Of a DNA stretch of 64,000 bases, positions 39,834-49,480 are shown in pieces (position 1 is the first letter of the stretch; the number at the start of each line of letters is the position of its first letter). A program made the translations under genes and the position numbers. Where the stretch lies: the NCBI GenBank assembly GCA_018267585.1, contig JAFDYE010000465.1:1-64000 (forward strand). The letters are read 5' to 3'. The notes beneath the pieces were generated by a model. That model was not told the origin of the DNA. It did no database searches and saw nothing but the letters and a program-made list of their open reading frames with translations. Source of the DNA: Bacteroidota bacterium (GTDB taxonomy: Bacteria > Bacteroidota > Bacteroidia > Chitinophagales > Chitinophagaceae).

Positions 39834-41800
39834 CAGTCCAGGTCGGTAGCGATCCGTTTGAGGTTGAAGTTGGGTACGGGCGATACGATCAGCGGGAACT
39901 TTTCGATCGTAACATTTGAAGGATCCAGGCCAAAGCCTCTTTCTTCGGAGAGGCTTAGCTCTTTCAGCCAGAAATAGAGTTTCATGATGACCCGTTCGAA
40001 GAAAGGCAGCTCGTTGTCCTGGCTGAGGTATTTTTCCATGACGATGAACTGGAAGTCGCCTACTACGTTGTTGCGTTCCAGTGATTCATACCGGCTGGTA
40101 ATGTTGACCTCGCGATTGTTGACGAGGTCTTCCACGACCTTGCGGAACATGAGGTTGATCTTGGGCTCTATGCGGAACCCGAGGCGGAATTCAACCCGGA
40201 TAATGTCGTTGGGGATGATATGCTCCACTGAATATTCGGCCGTATAAGGGTCATCGAGCGTGTCGACGTGGACGAACCAGTAGATGTCAGCCCGTTTGGG
40301 CTTTTTATTCAGAATGGAGTAAATGATCTTGTGCTCGATCTCCTTCGGGTTGTTGGCGCTGGTCATGTAGACGAGGTGGGTGGCGGACTTGGCTACCGAC
40401 CGGTCGTTGCTGAGCTCTTGTATTTGCGGGATATAGTGCTCCATGCGGACGAATTCCACGTACCGGTTCTTGATCTTCCGGGCGCGGAACCAGACGAACA
40501 TTACCGCGAACAGGGCTCCGCCGACGATGAGGGTGACGAAACCTCCGTGCGGGAATTTCTCCAGGTTGGCGGAGAGAAAGCTGATCTCGATGCTGAGATA
40601 GACGCAGAGATAAAGGTAGATCAGTGCCGAGCTGGTTCGCCGGGAAATGAGGTAGTTGGCGAAGAGGATGGAAGTGGCGAGCATGCAGAGGGTGATCGCC
40701 AGTCCGTAGGCGGCTTCCATATGAGCCGAGCTCTGGAAATAGAGGGTGATGCCGCAGCAGCCGATGAACAGCATGAAGTTGATGGCGGGTATGTAGGACT
40801 GTCCTCTTTCTTCGGTGGGATAGCTGATTCGGAGCTTGGGCCAAAGATTGAGCCGCATGCTTTCGCTGATAAGGGTAAATGATCCGGTGATCAGGGCCTG
40901 GCTGGCGATGATAGCTGCTGCAGTGGCGATGATGATGCCCGGTATGACGAACCAGGTGGGCATGATATTATAAAAGGGGTTGCCTACGCTGGTGTCGAAG
41001 ATGCGTCCCCTGTACTGGGCGAGCAGCCAGGCGCCCTGTCCCAGGTAGTTGAGGATAAGACAGGCTTTTACGTATATCCAGGAGATGCGGATATTACCTC
41101 TGCCGCAGTGTCCCAGGTCGGAATACAAGGCTTCGGCGCCCGTGGTGCAAAGGAATACGGCTCCGAGTATCCAGAAACCTTTGGGGTAGTACGTTAGCAG
41201 CTGGATGGCATAGTGAGGGCTGAGGGCCTTAAAAATGCCCAGGTCATCCAGCAGGTGGCTGCTACCCAGTACGGCCAGCATGGTAAACCAGATGAACATG
41301 ATGGGACCGAACAGCTTGCCGATGGATTCTGTGCCGAATTGTTGCAGGAAGAAGAGGATGACAAGGATCCCCAGCACCAGGTAGACGATCGTGGACTGGT
41401 CGATCAGCCGGAAGGAGGGCATTTGTCGAAGGCCTTCGATTGCCGAGGTGACGGATATGGGTGGGGTGATCATGCCGTCTGCGAGGAGGGCGGCGCCCCC
41501 GATCATGGCCGGGAGGACCAGCCACCGTCGCTGACGGCGGACGAGGGCATAAAGGGAAAATATCCCCCCTTCCCCATTGTTGTCGGCTTTAAGGGTCAGC
41601 CAGACATATTTTACGGTAGTCTGGAGCGTCAGGGTCCAGATAATACAGGAAAGAGAGCCCAGGATCAGGTCTTCTCTTATGATTCTTCCGTGAATTATGG
41701 CGTTAAGAACGTAGAGTGGGGAGGTCCCGATGTCGCCGTAAATGATGCCAAGTGCAATAATGAGATTTGCTAAGCTTACTTTATTGATCTGATTGCTCAC
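39833..41800 (-). CDS. kup: Kup, potassium uptake transporter
   Basis: A 655-residue member of the KUP/HAK/KT family. The N-terminal signature IIALGIIYGDIGTSPLYVLNA is canonical, and ADNNGEGGIFSLYALVRRQRRW and ALLADGMITPPISVTSAIEGL follow. About 12 membrane spans cover residues ~10-435, then a ~200-residue cytoplasmic C-terminal domain. It imports potassium, probably with protons. A Bacteroidota-type promoter lies at 41828-41858. The hydrolase gene overlaps its last base. Confidence 0.95.
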   Translation of the reverse strand: MSNQINKVSLANLIIALGIIYGDIGTSPLYVLNAIIHGRIIREDLILGSLSCIIWTLTLQTTVKYVWLTLKADNNGEGGIFSLYALVRRQRRWLVLPAMIGGAALLADGMITPPISVTSAIEGLRQMPSFRLIDQSTIVYLVLGILVILFFLQQFGTESIGKLFGPIMFIWFTMLAVLGSSHLLDDLGIFKALSPHYAIQLLTYYPKGFWILGAVFLCTTGAEALYSDLGHCGRGNIRISWIYVKACLILNYLGQGAWLLAQYRGRIFDTSVGNPFYNIMPTWFVIPGIIIATAAAIIASQALITGSFTLISESMRLNLWPKLRISYPTEERGQSYIPAINFMLFIGCCGITLYFQSSAHMEAAYGLAITLCMLATSILFANYLISRRTSSALIYLYLCVYLSIEISFLSANLEKFPHGGFVTLIVGGALFAVMFVWFRARKIKNRYVEFVRMEHYIPQIQELSNDRSVAKSATHLVYMTSANNPKEIEHKIIYSILNKKPKRADIYWFVHVDTLDDPYTAEYSVEHIIPNDIIRVEFRLGFRIEPKINLMFRKVVEDLVNNREVNITSRYESLERNNVVGDFQFIVMEKYLSQDNELPFFERVIMKLYFWLKELSLSEERGFGLDPSNVTIEKFPLIVSPVPNFNLKRIATDLD

Positions 41801-41827
41801 AAACTGAGTCTTCTGTTAATAAATAGG

Positions 41828-41858
41828 CAAAGTTATATGTAAAATGATGGAAAGGCAA
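41828..41858 (-). promoter_or_regulatory. kup promoter
   Basis: On the minus strand TAACTTTG (41835-41828) matches TAnnTTTG exactly; CTTGC with TTG at 41858-41856 lies 20 bp upstream as the -33 element. The leader would be about 20 bases. Confidence 0.65.
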
Positions 41859-41978
41859 GGGAATTTTGGAGGAACCCAGTCGCCGGGCTGTTGGGGGCGG
41901 CAACCCGAACTTTAAAATGCCCGTAACACCTTGTAGTTAAACTTTTGATTATCTTACGACTTAAAAGTAGCGGTAACT

Positions 41979-43508
41979 ATGAGCAGAACCCTGTCATTCC
42001 TGCTGTTCGCACTAACCCTAACGGTTGCCGGCCGGGTAAAAGCCCAGGTCCAGCAGATCACGTACACCGAACCTGAGCGGGAGGATGGACGCCGCACCAA
42101 TTTCGAGATCATTGGAAAAATAAATGGTAACTTCCTGGTATTCAAGAACAATAATTCCAGCAATGCGATCAGTATCTATGACAGCGACATGAAATTGCAG
42201 CAGCGGGTGCCGCTGTCTTTCCTGCCGGATAAGTATATCAATGTCGATTTTGTCGCTTACCCTGAGTTCTGCTATCTCATCTATGAATACCAGAAAAAGA
42301 GCATCGTCCACTGCACCGCTGTGAAGCTGGACGGCCAGGGGCGGAAGGTGGGCGAACCCATTGAGCTGGATACGACTCAGATTGGTTTTGCCGCCAGCAA
42401 CAAGATATATACGACCGTGATCAGCGAGGACAAGCAAAAGATCATGGTCTTTAAAATAAACAGCAAGAATCCCCGTAATTTTCTGTTCACGACCTTTCTT
42501 TTTGACGGCAGTCTGCAGTTGCTGGACAGACACCGCATTTATATTCCGATGGAAGAGCGCAACGAGCTGTTCACTGATTTCCAGGTGGACGATGACGGGC
42601 AGCTGGTATTTGGCAAATACCTGCGCAGCGGGAGCAATGATTATGTATCCCGCGTAGCGCTCGTCACCAAGGGGCCAACGGCAGACAGCTTTTCGGTAAA
42701 GGATATCGGCGCGGGAGACAGGATACTGGACGAGATCAAGCTGAAGGTCGATAATACGAATAAGCGCTATATCCTTTCCGGGTTTTATTACAAGCAGCGG
42801 AGGGGGAATATCGAGGGCCTCTATTCTGTTATCTGGGACAAGGCGACCAATAGCCGCGTAGAGGAGAAGGTGACGGTCTTTAACGACGAGCTGCGCGCCC
42901 AGGCGAAGAGCTCTGATGCCAATCTCAGGATGGCTTTCAATGATTTTTTTATCAAGCACATCGTCACCAAGCGCGACGGAGGGTATTTGCTGGTTACGGA
43001 ATCCCTCTATACGACATCCCGTGGGAATATGTTCAATCGCTGGGACTACATGTACAACCCTGCGTTTGGTCCCGGAGGCTTTTATTCTCCGTATTATTAT
43101 AGTCCCTATTACAATCCCTGGAGCAGGAACTATGGGAACTATGCGACCCGGTTTCATGCCGAGAATATCATGGTCCTGTCCTTTGATGCGCAGAGCAATC
43201 TGCAGTGGAGCGCCATTATTCCCAAGAGCCAGTTTGACGATGAGACCGAGAATCTGATCTCCCATGAGCTTGTCAATACCGGCGGAGAGCTTCATTTTCT
43301 TTTTAATCTTTATGAGCGCAGGAATATGCTGCTCAACGATCAGAGTATTTCGCCCGAGGGCAGGGTGACCAGATATCCGACCTTGCGGAACCTTGACCGG
43401 GGATACGACTTCATGCCCCGTTATGGCAAGCAGGTCAGCAGCTGGGAGACCATCATTCCCTGTCTTTACAAGAATTATCTATGCTTTGCCAAAGTTGATT
43501 TTAATTAG
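41979..43508 (+). CDS. Secreted unknown protein, possible beta-propeller
   Basis: A 509-residue protein with a clear Sec signal peptide (MSRTLSFLLFALTLTVAGRVKAQ, cleaved near 23). I do not recognise a named family. The mature protein consists of repeating beta-strand stretches with polar turns (for example NFEIIGKINGNFLVFKNNN and KIMVFKINSKNPRNFLFTT), like a six- or seven-bladed propeller of about 60-70 residues per blade. A Tyr/Pro-rich loop (YMYNPAFGPGGFYSPYYYSP) interrupts it near residues 355-385. It precedes a DUF6427-like membrane protein by 28 bp on the same strand. No catalytic motif is evident. Confidence 0.7.
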   Translation: MSRTLSFLLFALTLTVAGRVKAQVQQITYTEPEREDGRRTNFEIIGKINGNFLVFKNNNSSNAISIYDSDMKLQQRVPLSFLPDKYINVDFVAYPEFCYLIYEYQKKSIVHCTAVKLDGQGRKVGEPIELDTTQIGFAASNKIYTTVISEDKQKIMVFKINSKNPRNFLFTTFLFDGSLQLLDRHRIYIPMEERNELFTDFQVDDDGQLVFGKYLRSGSNDYVSRVALVTKGPTADSFSVKDIGAGDRILDEIKLKVDNTNKRYILSGFYYKQRRGNIEGLYSVIWDKATNSRVEEKVTVFNDELRAQAKSSDANLRMAFNDFFIKHIVTKRDGGYLLVTESLYTTSRGNMFNRWDYMYNPAFGPGGFYSPYYYSPYYNPWSRNYGNYATRFHAENIMVLSFDAQSNLQWSAIIPKSQFDDETENLISHELVNTGGELHFLFNLYERRNMLLNDQSISPEGRVTRYPTLRNLDRGYDFMPRYGKQVSSWETIIPCLYKNYLCFAKVDFN

Positions 43509-43517
43509 TTTTCAAAG

Positions 43518-43552
43518 ATGATCGGTATTTTTACGCATGATCGGTATTTTTA
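43518..43552 (+). repeat. 16-bp direct duplication covering a start codon
   Basis: ATGATCGGTATTTTTA occurs at 43518-43533 and again at 43537-43552, a 19-bp period with CGC between. The second copy holds the start of the DUF6427-like gene; the first would begin an 11-codon frame (MIGIFTHDRYF) that stops inside the second. Confidence 0.85.
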
Positions 43553-44517
43553 GACAGAAAACCCCGGCTAATGCCCTGTTGCTGGTCTTTTATGCACTTA
43601 TATTAAAATTTCCGCTATTCTTACACCCTGTCGTCCCGATCCTTCATCCGGAAGACAATTACCTGTACAGGATAATACTGAATGGTCTGGATTCTGTCTT
43701 TCATCATTTTCCTGTTTTTTATTCCGTGCTGACCTTCCTGCTGCTTATTGTCCAGGCGACCCTTTTCGACCGGATATTCAATCATAATAAGGTATTACCG
43801 AAGCCCAATTTCCTGCCCGGGATGTCTTATATCCTGATCACGTCCCTGTTGCCCGACTGGGGGCATTTTTCGGCCCCGCTCCTGATCAATACGATCATGA
43901 TCTGGGTCTGGTACAGGATGATGGAGCTGTATAACAGCCAGCGGCCCGGGACGGCCATTTTCAATATCGGCATCTGGGCGGGGGTCGTATCACTGCTTTA
44001 TATACCTGCGGTGGCTTTTCTGCTGCTGGTGCTGATGGGGCTATTGACGATGCGGCCTTTTCGTATCCGGGAATGGTTTGTAGGACTACTGGGCTTCACT
44101 TTCCCGTACTATTTCCTTTTCATTTATCTGTATCTCTCGGGACACTGGAGCTGGTCGAATGTCATCCCCAGGATCGTTTTTACGGTTCCTGCGCTGCCTT
44201 CTTCCATCTGGGTGACGCTGGGGATCGTCTGGCTAATCGTTCCTTTCATGATCGGCGGATATTTCGTTCAGAAGAACCTTTCCAAGTTCCTGATCCAGAT
44301 AAGGAAGAGCTGGAGTCTGCTGCTGTTGTTCCTGATGGTCGCGGTGCTGGTTATTCTGATCAACAGGGTCAATTCGTATGAGAACTGGGTCATAATGGCG
44401 GTACCTTTTGCGGCTTTTCATGCAGCTGCTTACTATTATCCTACAAAGACGCTCGGTCCCAATATTCTGCACTGGATGATCGTGGCCTATATTCTGGCGA
44501 TGAACTATTTTATCTGA
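43537..44517 (+). CDS. DUF6427-like polytopic membrane protein
   Basis: A 326-residue membrane protein with about eight to ten hydrophobic spans and short polar loops. The opening MIGIFRQKTPANALLLVFYALILKFP and the loop LPDWGHFSAPLLINTIMI resemble Bacteroidota DUF6427 proteins. The function of the family is unknown. The start at 43537 keeps the conserved beginning; an identical ATG 19 bases earlier is out of frame and stops after 11 codons. It is probably co-transcribed with the secreted unknown protein upstream. Confidence 0.75.
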   Translation: MIGIFRQKTPANALLLVFYALILKFPLFLHPVVPILHPEDNYLYRIILNGLDSVFHHFPVFYSVLTFLLLIVQATLFDRIFNHNKVLPKPNFLPGMSYILITSLLPDWGHFSAPLLINTIMIWVWYRMMELYNSQRPGTAIFNIGIWAGVVSLLYIPAVAFLLLVLMGLLTMRPFRIREWFVGLLGFTFPYYFLFIYLYLSGHWSWSNVIPRIVFTVPALPSSIWVTLGIVWLIVPFMIGGYFVQKNLSKFLIQIRKSWSLLLLFLMVAVLVILINRVNSYENWVIMAVPFAAFHAAAYYYPTKTLGPNILHWMIVAYILAMNYFI

Positions 44518-44659
44518 TGGCGGGACAAGACGATCGTCGATCTTCCGGTTGCCGGGGAGTTCATCCGGCCGATGAAGAGGCAATTCCCTGAATTCCAGTT
44601 TTCCGGGGGGTGGTACCGGCTACGATAGGCTTGTGCTTCGCCGAACTCCCAAAAAGCTG

Positions 44660-44667
44660 TACCTTTG
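44660..44667 (+). promoter_or_regulatory. purQ -7 promoter element
   Basis: TACCTTTG matches TAnnTTTG exactly. The -33 region at ~44637-44640 (TTCG) is weak. Transcription would start near 44674, giving a leader of ~15 bases to the purQ ATG. The rest of the 44518-44688 gap shows nothing else clear. Confidence 0.6.
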
Positions 44668-44688
44668 CGCTTAAAACCCAACAAGGAT

Positions 44689-45399
44689 ATGAAATTTGGA
44701 GTAGTCGTTTTCCCCGGCTCGAATTGTGACCGTGATATGTATGACAGTCTTCAGCAGGACCTTGGGCAGGAAGTCGTTATGCTCTGGCATAAGGACACCG
44801 ATCTGGGTGGCTTCTCAACGGAAGACTGTATTGTTCTGCCGGGAGGGTTCTCTTATGGGGACTATCTGCGTTGTGGCGCTATCGCCCGTTTTAGTCCTAT
44901 TATGCAAAGCGTTACGAAGTTTGCCGGCGAAGGCGGGAAGGTCTTCGGCGTCTGCAACGGCTTCCAGGTGCTGTGTGAATCCCATCTGCTGCCTGGCGCG
45001 TTGTTACGTAATGCCAATCAGCAGTTCATTTCCAAAAATGTCTATCTGCGCGGAATTGGTGACGAAGGATGTGCCTTGAAAGTCCCGATCGCCCATGGGG
45101 AAGGACGGTATTATGCGGACGAGTTGACCCTGGACCAGTTGGAAGCGAATGGACAGATCATTTACCGGTATAGCGATGAGGATGGGAATATCACGGCGGC
45201 TGCCAACCCCAACGGTTCGTTGAGGAATATTGCCGGTATCTGCAATGCTACGCGTAACGTATTTGGTATGATGCCGCATCCTGAGCGCGCCTGTTCGAAT
45301 GCGCTGGGGAATATCGATGGCAGGACGATCCTGGAAGCACTATTTATCAACGCCGCGGAGAAACCTGCAGCCCGAAAGGCGGGATTGGTAAATTTTTAG
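44689..45399 (+). CDS. purQ: PurQ, formylglycinamidine synthase glutaminase subunit
   Basis: A 236-residue class I glutamine amidotransferase. The ATG at 44689 follows an AAGGA ribosome site; an in-frame ATG at 44665 would lie inside the promoter. Catalytic Cys89 in GVCNGFQVL and His197/Glu199 in MMPHPERA complete the triad. The opening [16 protein letters not shown] is typical of PurQ. It supplies ammonia to PurL (with PurS in small-subunit systems) in purine synthesis. PurL and PurS are not in the window. Context on either side is unrelated. Confidence 0.95.
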   Translation: MKFGVVVFPGSNCDRDMYDSLQQDLGQEVVMLWHKDTDLGGFSTEDCIVLPGGFSYGDYLRCGAIARFSPIMQSVTKFAGEGGKVFGVCNGFQVLCESHLLPGALLRNANQQFISKNVYLRGIGDEGCALKVPIAHGEGRYYADELTLDQLEANGQIIYRYSDEDGNITAAANPNGSLRNIAGICNATRNVFGMMPHPERACSNALGNIDGRTILEALFINAAEKPAARKAGLVNF

Positions 45400-45454
45400 T
45401 TTTCTATAACATTTGGAAGCTGAACTTTACGGTTCTCAATTGATCTACACTATT

Positions 45455-45910
45455 ATGAAAAAAACATCCCTGTTTCTCTTGTCGTTACTCGCGGGTGGTC
45501 TTGTCATGGCCCAGTCGAGCAAAGAAGTTTCCTGGTCGTGTTCGGCGAAGAAGATCGCTGATAAGACGTATGAGGTGCATATGATCGCCACGATCGGCGG
45601 CGACTATCATCTTTATGCGCAGGATGCCGGTGGCGAAGGGCCGATACCCACGACCTTTACATTTACCAAGAGCCCTCTTATGACGCTTGACGGGCCGGTC
45701 AGGGAGAAAGGCCAGCTGGTAAAGAAGAACGAGGCTGCCTGGGGGCATGATGTGAAGTATTATGAGAAGACGGTTGATTTTGTCCAGGTAGTGAAGCTGA
45801 AGACCAATGTAAAGACCAGTCTTGCCGGCAAGGTCGAATTCATGGTTTGCGATGACCACCAGTGTCTTCCTCCGGCCGATGTAGACATTAAAGTTAATAT
45901 TGGAGGATAA
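45455..45910 (+). CDS. Stand-alone DsbD N-terminal (alpha) domain protein, secreted
   Basis: A 151-residue protein with a signal peptide (MKKTSLFLLSLLAGGLVMAQ). The ATG at 45455 is used; an earlier in-frame ATG at 45413 adds no signal. The mature part is one DsbD-alpha immunoglobulin-like domain with the redox pair Cys132 and Cys137 in FMVCDDHQCLPPADVDI. In full DsbD this domain receives electrons from the membrane domain and passes them to periplasmic partners. It lies 87 bp before a DsbD gene whose own N-domain lacks both cysteines, so it may act in trans. A terminator lies between them, so the pair may also be expressed separately. Confidence 0.85.
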   Translation: MKKTSLFLLSLLAGGLVMAQSSKEVSWSCSAKKIADKTYEVHMIATIGGDYHLYAQDAGGEGPIPTTFTFTKSPLMTLDGPVREKGQLVKKNEAAWGHDVKYYEKTVDFVQVVKLKTNVKTSLAGKVEFMVCDDHQCLPPADVDIKVNIGG

Positions 45911-45951
45911 AAGTGGTTCCGTCGTCTATCTGACGAAAACAATACATTAAA

Positions 45952-45980
45952 AACGGGTTCTTTGCTGGAACTCGTTTTTT
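45952..45980 (+). terminator. Terminator between the DsbD-alpha gene and dsbD
   Basis: AACGGGTTC and GAACTCGTT form a 9-bp stem with one G-U pair around TTTGCTG, followed by TTTTT. It may reduce read-through into dsbD. Confidence 0.7.
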
Positions 45981-45997
45981 AGTTAAGACCCAGCAGC

Positions 45998-48037
45998 ATG
46001 TTACCTATTTCTACTTTCCACCCAGGCCGCCGGCTTTGTCTGCTGACCCTGGCTTTTGTTTTCTTTTTTACGGCGCATCGTGGCTATGCCCAGTCCGATA
46101 CTACGCATAATGCGGTCAGCTGGGATTTCAGTGTTCAGCAGGGCGCTGATGGGAAGCCGGTTCTTGTCCTGAACGGGCATATCGGGGATGGGTGGAGACT
46201 GTATTCCACGACGATGCCGGATAGTCTGCCGAACTCGCGGGTTACGCTGGATTCGGCGGCGGGGGCGACGGTGGGGAGGATAGAAGAGAGGGGGCGGCTG
46301 CAGACGCAGAGGGAGCCTCTTTTTAACAATGCGAAGACCGGCTATTTTACCGGTCAGGCGCAGTGGCTGGTTCACCTGGAACCTTCGGGCAAGGGAGGGG
46401 GTGGCGATCTAAAGGGAGCGGTCGTTTTTATGGCGATAAGGAAGGATTCTGTCGTGGGGCCGCTGGAAGTACCTTTCCGGTATGCGCGTGCGGCGAGTGG
46501 TAGTCTGGTGGCGAAGTCGGCGGAGCTGCAGGGTTCGGCGAGCGGGGCGAATGAGCTGAAGAAGGCGACGATCGATCTCGACAATCCGGTAAGTAAGTGC
46601 GGAGGGACTGCTGAGTACAAGGGTGGGCTTTGGGGCGCATTTTTGCTTGGCATTCTGGGTGGTCTTGTGGGGCTTTTTATGCCTTGTACATTTCCGATGA
46701 TCCCATTGACCGTCTCTTTCTTTACGAAGCGTTCAGGGAGCAGATCGAAGGGGGTCGCCAATGCCTTTTTATATGGGTTCTTTATTTTCCTGATCTACAT
46801 TTTGGTGAGTGCTCCATTTTACTTTCTTCCACAGAAGGATTCCAATATACTCAATACTATTTCTACCAATGCCTGGCTCAATATTGGCTTTGCCGTGGTG
46901 TTCATAGCTTTTGCACTTTCCTTTTTCGGGCTTTTTGAGATCACGCTTCCCAGCAGTATCTCAAATTCTGTAGACTCCAAGTCAAATATCGGCAGCGTAG
47001 GTGGTATCTTTTTTATGGCATTGACGCTGGCCATCGTATCTTTCTCCTGTACCGGTCCTATCCTCGGGACGATAATCGGAACTTCGTTCGGGCAAAGCGG
47101 TGGTGCAGTGACGCTGACAGTTGTTTTGGCGGGATTTGGTCTGGCGCTGGGGCTTCCTTTTGCCCTGTTTGCGCTCTTTCCAAACTGGCTGCAGTCGTTG
47201 CCAAGGAGTGGCAGCTGGATGCAAACGCTGAAGATCGTTTTCGGCTTTGTGGAAGTGGCGCTCGCTTTAAAATATCTTTCTAATGCGGACCTGGTTGAGC
47301 ACTGGGGGTTATTGAAGCGGGAGGTGTTTTTTGCGCTTTGGATCCTGGTCAGCGTTCTATTGGGGCTGTTCCTGCTGGGGGTGGTCAAGTTCAAGCACGA
47401 TCCTCCGCCTGCAAAGCTGAGCAAGGGCAGGATCGCGTTGGGGATAATATTTATAGCGTTTGGCTTGTACCTGTCGCCGGGGCTTACCAGGACGAAATAT
47501 GCCAATATCTCGCTGGTCAGCGGTTTTCCGCCGCCGCTGAGCTATAGTATTTACAGCGATAATTCGTCGAAGGAAGTGGAGGCCGATGTGATCAACGATT
47601 ATGAAAAGGCGTTGGCAATGGCCAAGCAGCAGCACAAGCCGTTGTTGATCGATTTTACGGGCTGGGCTTGTGTCAACTGCCGGAAGATGGAAGAGAATGT
47701 ATGGCCGAAGGAGATCGTAAAGGAGAAGATCAAGCAGGATTTTATCCTGGTATCACTGTATGTCGATGACCGCAAGGTCCTGCCGGATGACCAGCAGTTT
47801 CTTTTTACGACGGGGGATGGCAGTAAGAAGGCGATCAAGACGGTCGGCGACAAATATGCCACTTTGCAGTCGGAGAATTTCAAGAATGTTTCGCAGCCGC
47901 TGTATGTTGTGATCAGTCCGGACGAGAAATTATTGAATAAACCTGTCGGATACACACCGGATGTCAACGAGTATGCCAACTGGCTCCAGTGCGGGCTGGA
48001 CGCCTACAAGCAGGACAAGAGCGTTTCGAAGAAGTAA
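45998..48037 (+). CDS. dsbD: DsbD, thiol:disulfide interchange protein
   Basis: A 679-residue membrane protein that moves reducing power from cytoplasmic thioredoxin to the periplasm. A signal sequence (~1-31) leads to an alpha-type domain (~32-195) in which the expected C-x4-C site is replaced ([14 protein letters not shown]), so it has no redox pair. Then comes the membrane domain of about eight spans with Cys230 ([10 protein letters not shown]) and Cys351 ([10 protein letters not shown]). The C-terminal thioredoxin domain (~540-679) has Cys558-Val-Asn-Cys561. It thus depends on another alpha domain; the stand-alone gene upstream is the natural candidate. Confidence 0.93.
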   Translation: MLPISTFHPGRRLCLLTLAFVFFFTAHRGYAQSDTTHNAVSWDFSVQQGADGKPVLVLNGHIGDGWRLYSTTMPDSLPNSRVTLDSAAGATVGRIEERGRLQTQREPLFNNAKTGYFTGQAQWLVHLEPSGKGGGGDLKGAVVFMAIRKDSVVGPLEVPFRYARAASGSLVAKSAELQGSASGANELKKATIDLDNPVSKCGGTAEYKGGLWGAFLLGILGGLVGLFMPCTFPMIPLTVSFFTKRSGSRSKGVANAFLYGFFIFLIYILVSAPFYFLPQKDSNILNTISTNAWLNIGFAVVFIAFALSFFGLFEITLPSSISNSVDSKSNIGSVGGIFFMALTLAIVSFSCTGPILGTIIGTSFGQSGGAVTLTVVLAGFGLALGLPFALFALFPNWLQSLPRSGSWMQTLKIVFGFVEVALALKYLSNADLVEHWGLLKREVFFALWILVSVLLGLFLLGVVKFKHDPPPAKLSKGRIALGIIFIAFGLYLSPGLTRTKYANISLVSGFPPPLSYSIYSDNSSKEVEADVINDYEKALAMAKQQHKPLLIDFTGWACVNCRKMEENVWPKEIVKEKIKQDFILVSLYVDDRKVLPDDQQFLFTTGDGSKKAIKTVGDKYATLQSENFKNVSQPLYVVISPDEKLLNKPVGYTPDVNEYANWLQCGLDAYKQDKSVSKK

Positions 48038-48092
48038 GCGTCCGGGGGCTGGTAAACCGGGTCGGAAAAAAAACAATCATCATTTGCAAAAG

Positions 48093-48117
48093 AAAGCCCC
48101 TCGTGTGAGGGGCTTTT
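48093..48117 (+). terminator. Terminator after dsbD
   Basis: AAAGCCCCTC-GTGT-GAGGGGCTTT is a perfect 10-bp stem with a 4-base loop and a short T tail. The wider 48038-48420 gap holds only this and the next terminator. Confidence 0.9.
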
Positions 48118-48222
48118 CAATTAGGCGTCATTCTGTCCCAGCCTTCCAGCCAAACTAAGGGCAAGTCTTGTTACCAGATGGAGGGCCAGAATGACAATAT
48201 CTTTTTGTTGGCGGATGCACTA

Positions 48223-48253
48223 AAGAAAAAAGTCCCTGCTCTTTTCGAGCAGG
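48223..48253 (-). terminator. Terminator of the minus-strand ECF sigma gene
   Basis: CCTGCTC and GAGCAGG around TTTTC make a 7-bp stem. On the minus strand, three bases on, a T-rich run follows (48230-48223), 168 bp past the sigma-gene stop. Confidence 0.65.
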
Positions 48254-48420
48254 AACCTTTAATATTTTTTTTAATGGATCTTTTCACACAATGAAGTTAG
48301 CGGTTCTATCCGTTCCCCGTACTTAAAGGCAGTTAAAGATTTTTAAAAAAACGCTCATCGTATTTTTCGTACCTGCGATGAACTGCCATCTTTTTAATCC
48401 TTGTTAGTAAAATTTAATCA

Positions 48421-49002
48421 TTACAAGGCGATCTTTTTTTCGCTCATCATTTTGCGCAGGTTGATCAGACCGTAGCGCATGCGGCCGAGGGCCGTGTTGA
48501 TGCTACAATTCGTCAGGGCTGCGATCTCTTTGAAGGAGAGGTCTGCGTAGTGACGAAGGATGATCACTTCGCGCTGATCTTCCGGCAGCAGGTCGAGCAT
48601 TTGTCTTACCCGGTCATGGCTCTGGCGTTTCATCATCTTGGTGTCGGCGCCTTCTTCCGTGAAGTTGATCACTTCGAAGATGTCCCTGTCATCGCTGGTC
48701 TTGATGGCGGGAGTCCTTTTTACTTTCCGGAAATGGTCAACACAAAGGTTGTGTGCAATGCGCATAGCCCAGGGAAGGAATTTACCTTCTTCCGTGTAGC
48801 GGCCACCACGAATGGTGTCAATAATTTTGATCAGGACGTCCTGGAAGATGTCTTCTGCGAGATACTTGTCTTTTACCAGGAAGAGAATGGAAGTAAACAA
48901 CTTGTCTTTGTGACGAACAATCAGTACCTCTAACGCGTGGAGGTCACCGTCCCTAAATTGGTGAATAAGTTCGTGGTCAGTCTTTTTGCGTAGCAATGTC
49001 AT
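48421..49002 (-). CDS. ECF RNA polymerase sigma factor (RpoE-like)
   Basis: A 193-residue sigma factor. Region 2 spans about 10-80 (LIHQFRDGDLHALEVLIVRH, then YLAEDIFQDVLIKI and FLPWAMRIAHNLCVDHFRK); region 4 spans about 125-180 with the helix-turn-helix LSFKEIAALTNCSINTALGRM. Length and motifs fit the Bacteroidota group of stand-alone sigma factors. No anti-sigma gene is adjacent, unlike the 1507 sigma factor, with which it shares only the family. The upstream 478-bp gap is AT-rich without a clear -7 match on this strand. Confidence 0.92.
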   Translation of the reverse strand: MTLLRKKTDHELIHQFRDGDLHALEVLIVRHKDKLFTSILFLVKDKYLAEDIFQDVLIKIIDTIRGGRYTEEGKFLPWAMRIAHNLCVDHFRKVKRTPAIKTSDDRDIFEVINFTEEGADTKMMKRQSHDRVRQMLDLLPEDQREVIILRHYADLSFKEIAALTNCSINTALGRMRYGLINLRKMMSEKKIAL

Positions 49003-49480
49003 AAACTTCTACGGGTTTTTAAGGTGATAGGATATATTTTGGATTTTAAAGATGGTTCGGTTTTTCTGTGTAGAAGCTATAGTCGATAGGCGGCAGCGTT
49101 TGTCGAGTCGTTAGACTCTGTTTGTTAAATTATGATATTCACATTCCTTTTCTAATTGTGCACAAATAACTGTTGCATGATTAGGAATTAAAGATATACA
49201 TTTTTTGGAATAAACAGCATTTTGGGAAATTTTTTTGTTTTTAAATTCTCCAAACTGCCAGAAAAACAATAAGGTAAGTACTTATTTTGTCTTCCTTCGG
49301 TTTCCAATTTTGAGAAATGCATATTTTATAACCTTGGCTTTCCGGTTAGTTCTGCAACTTTTGTTCGCCGGGAATTGTTAAAAATATTAGCAGAAATGGA
49401 CGGCTGACAGCCGGGTAATTCATCATTTTGGTGTAGGTTTGTTATTAAGGGAGCGCCACAGGCGCATTAGATAATTATAT
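49003..49480. promoter_or_regulatory. AT-rich gap between the sigma gene and uvrA, with uvrA promoter
   Basis: No gene is evident. TAGGTTTG at 49434-49441 is an exact TAnnTTTG on the plus strand, about 40 bp before uvrA. A hairpin GCGCC-ACA-GGCGC (49453-49465) lies in the predicted uvrA leader, and a smaller CGGCT-GAC-AGCCG (49401-49413) just upstream. GAGTC-GTTA-GACTC at 49105-49118 is a further small hairpin. No LexA-like site is recognised. Confidence 0.5.
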
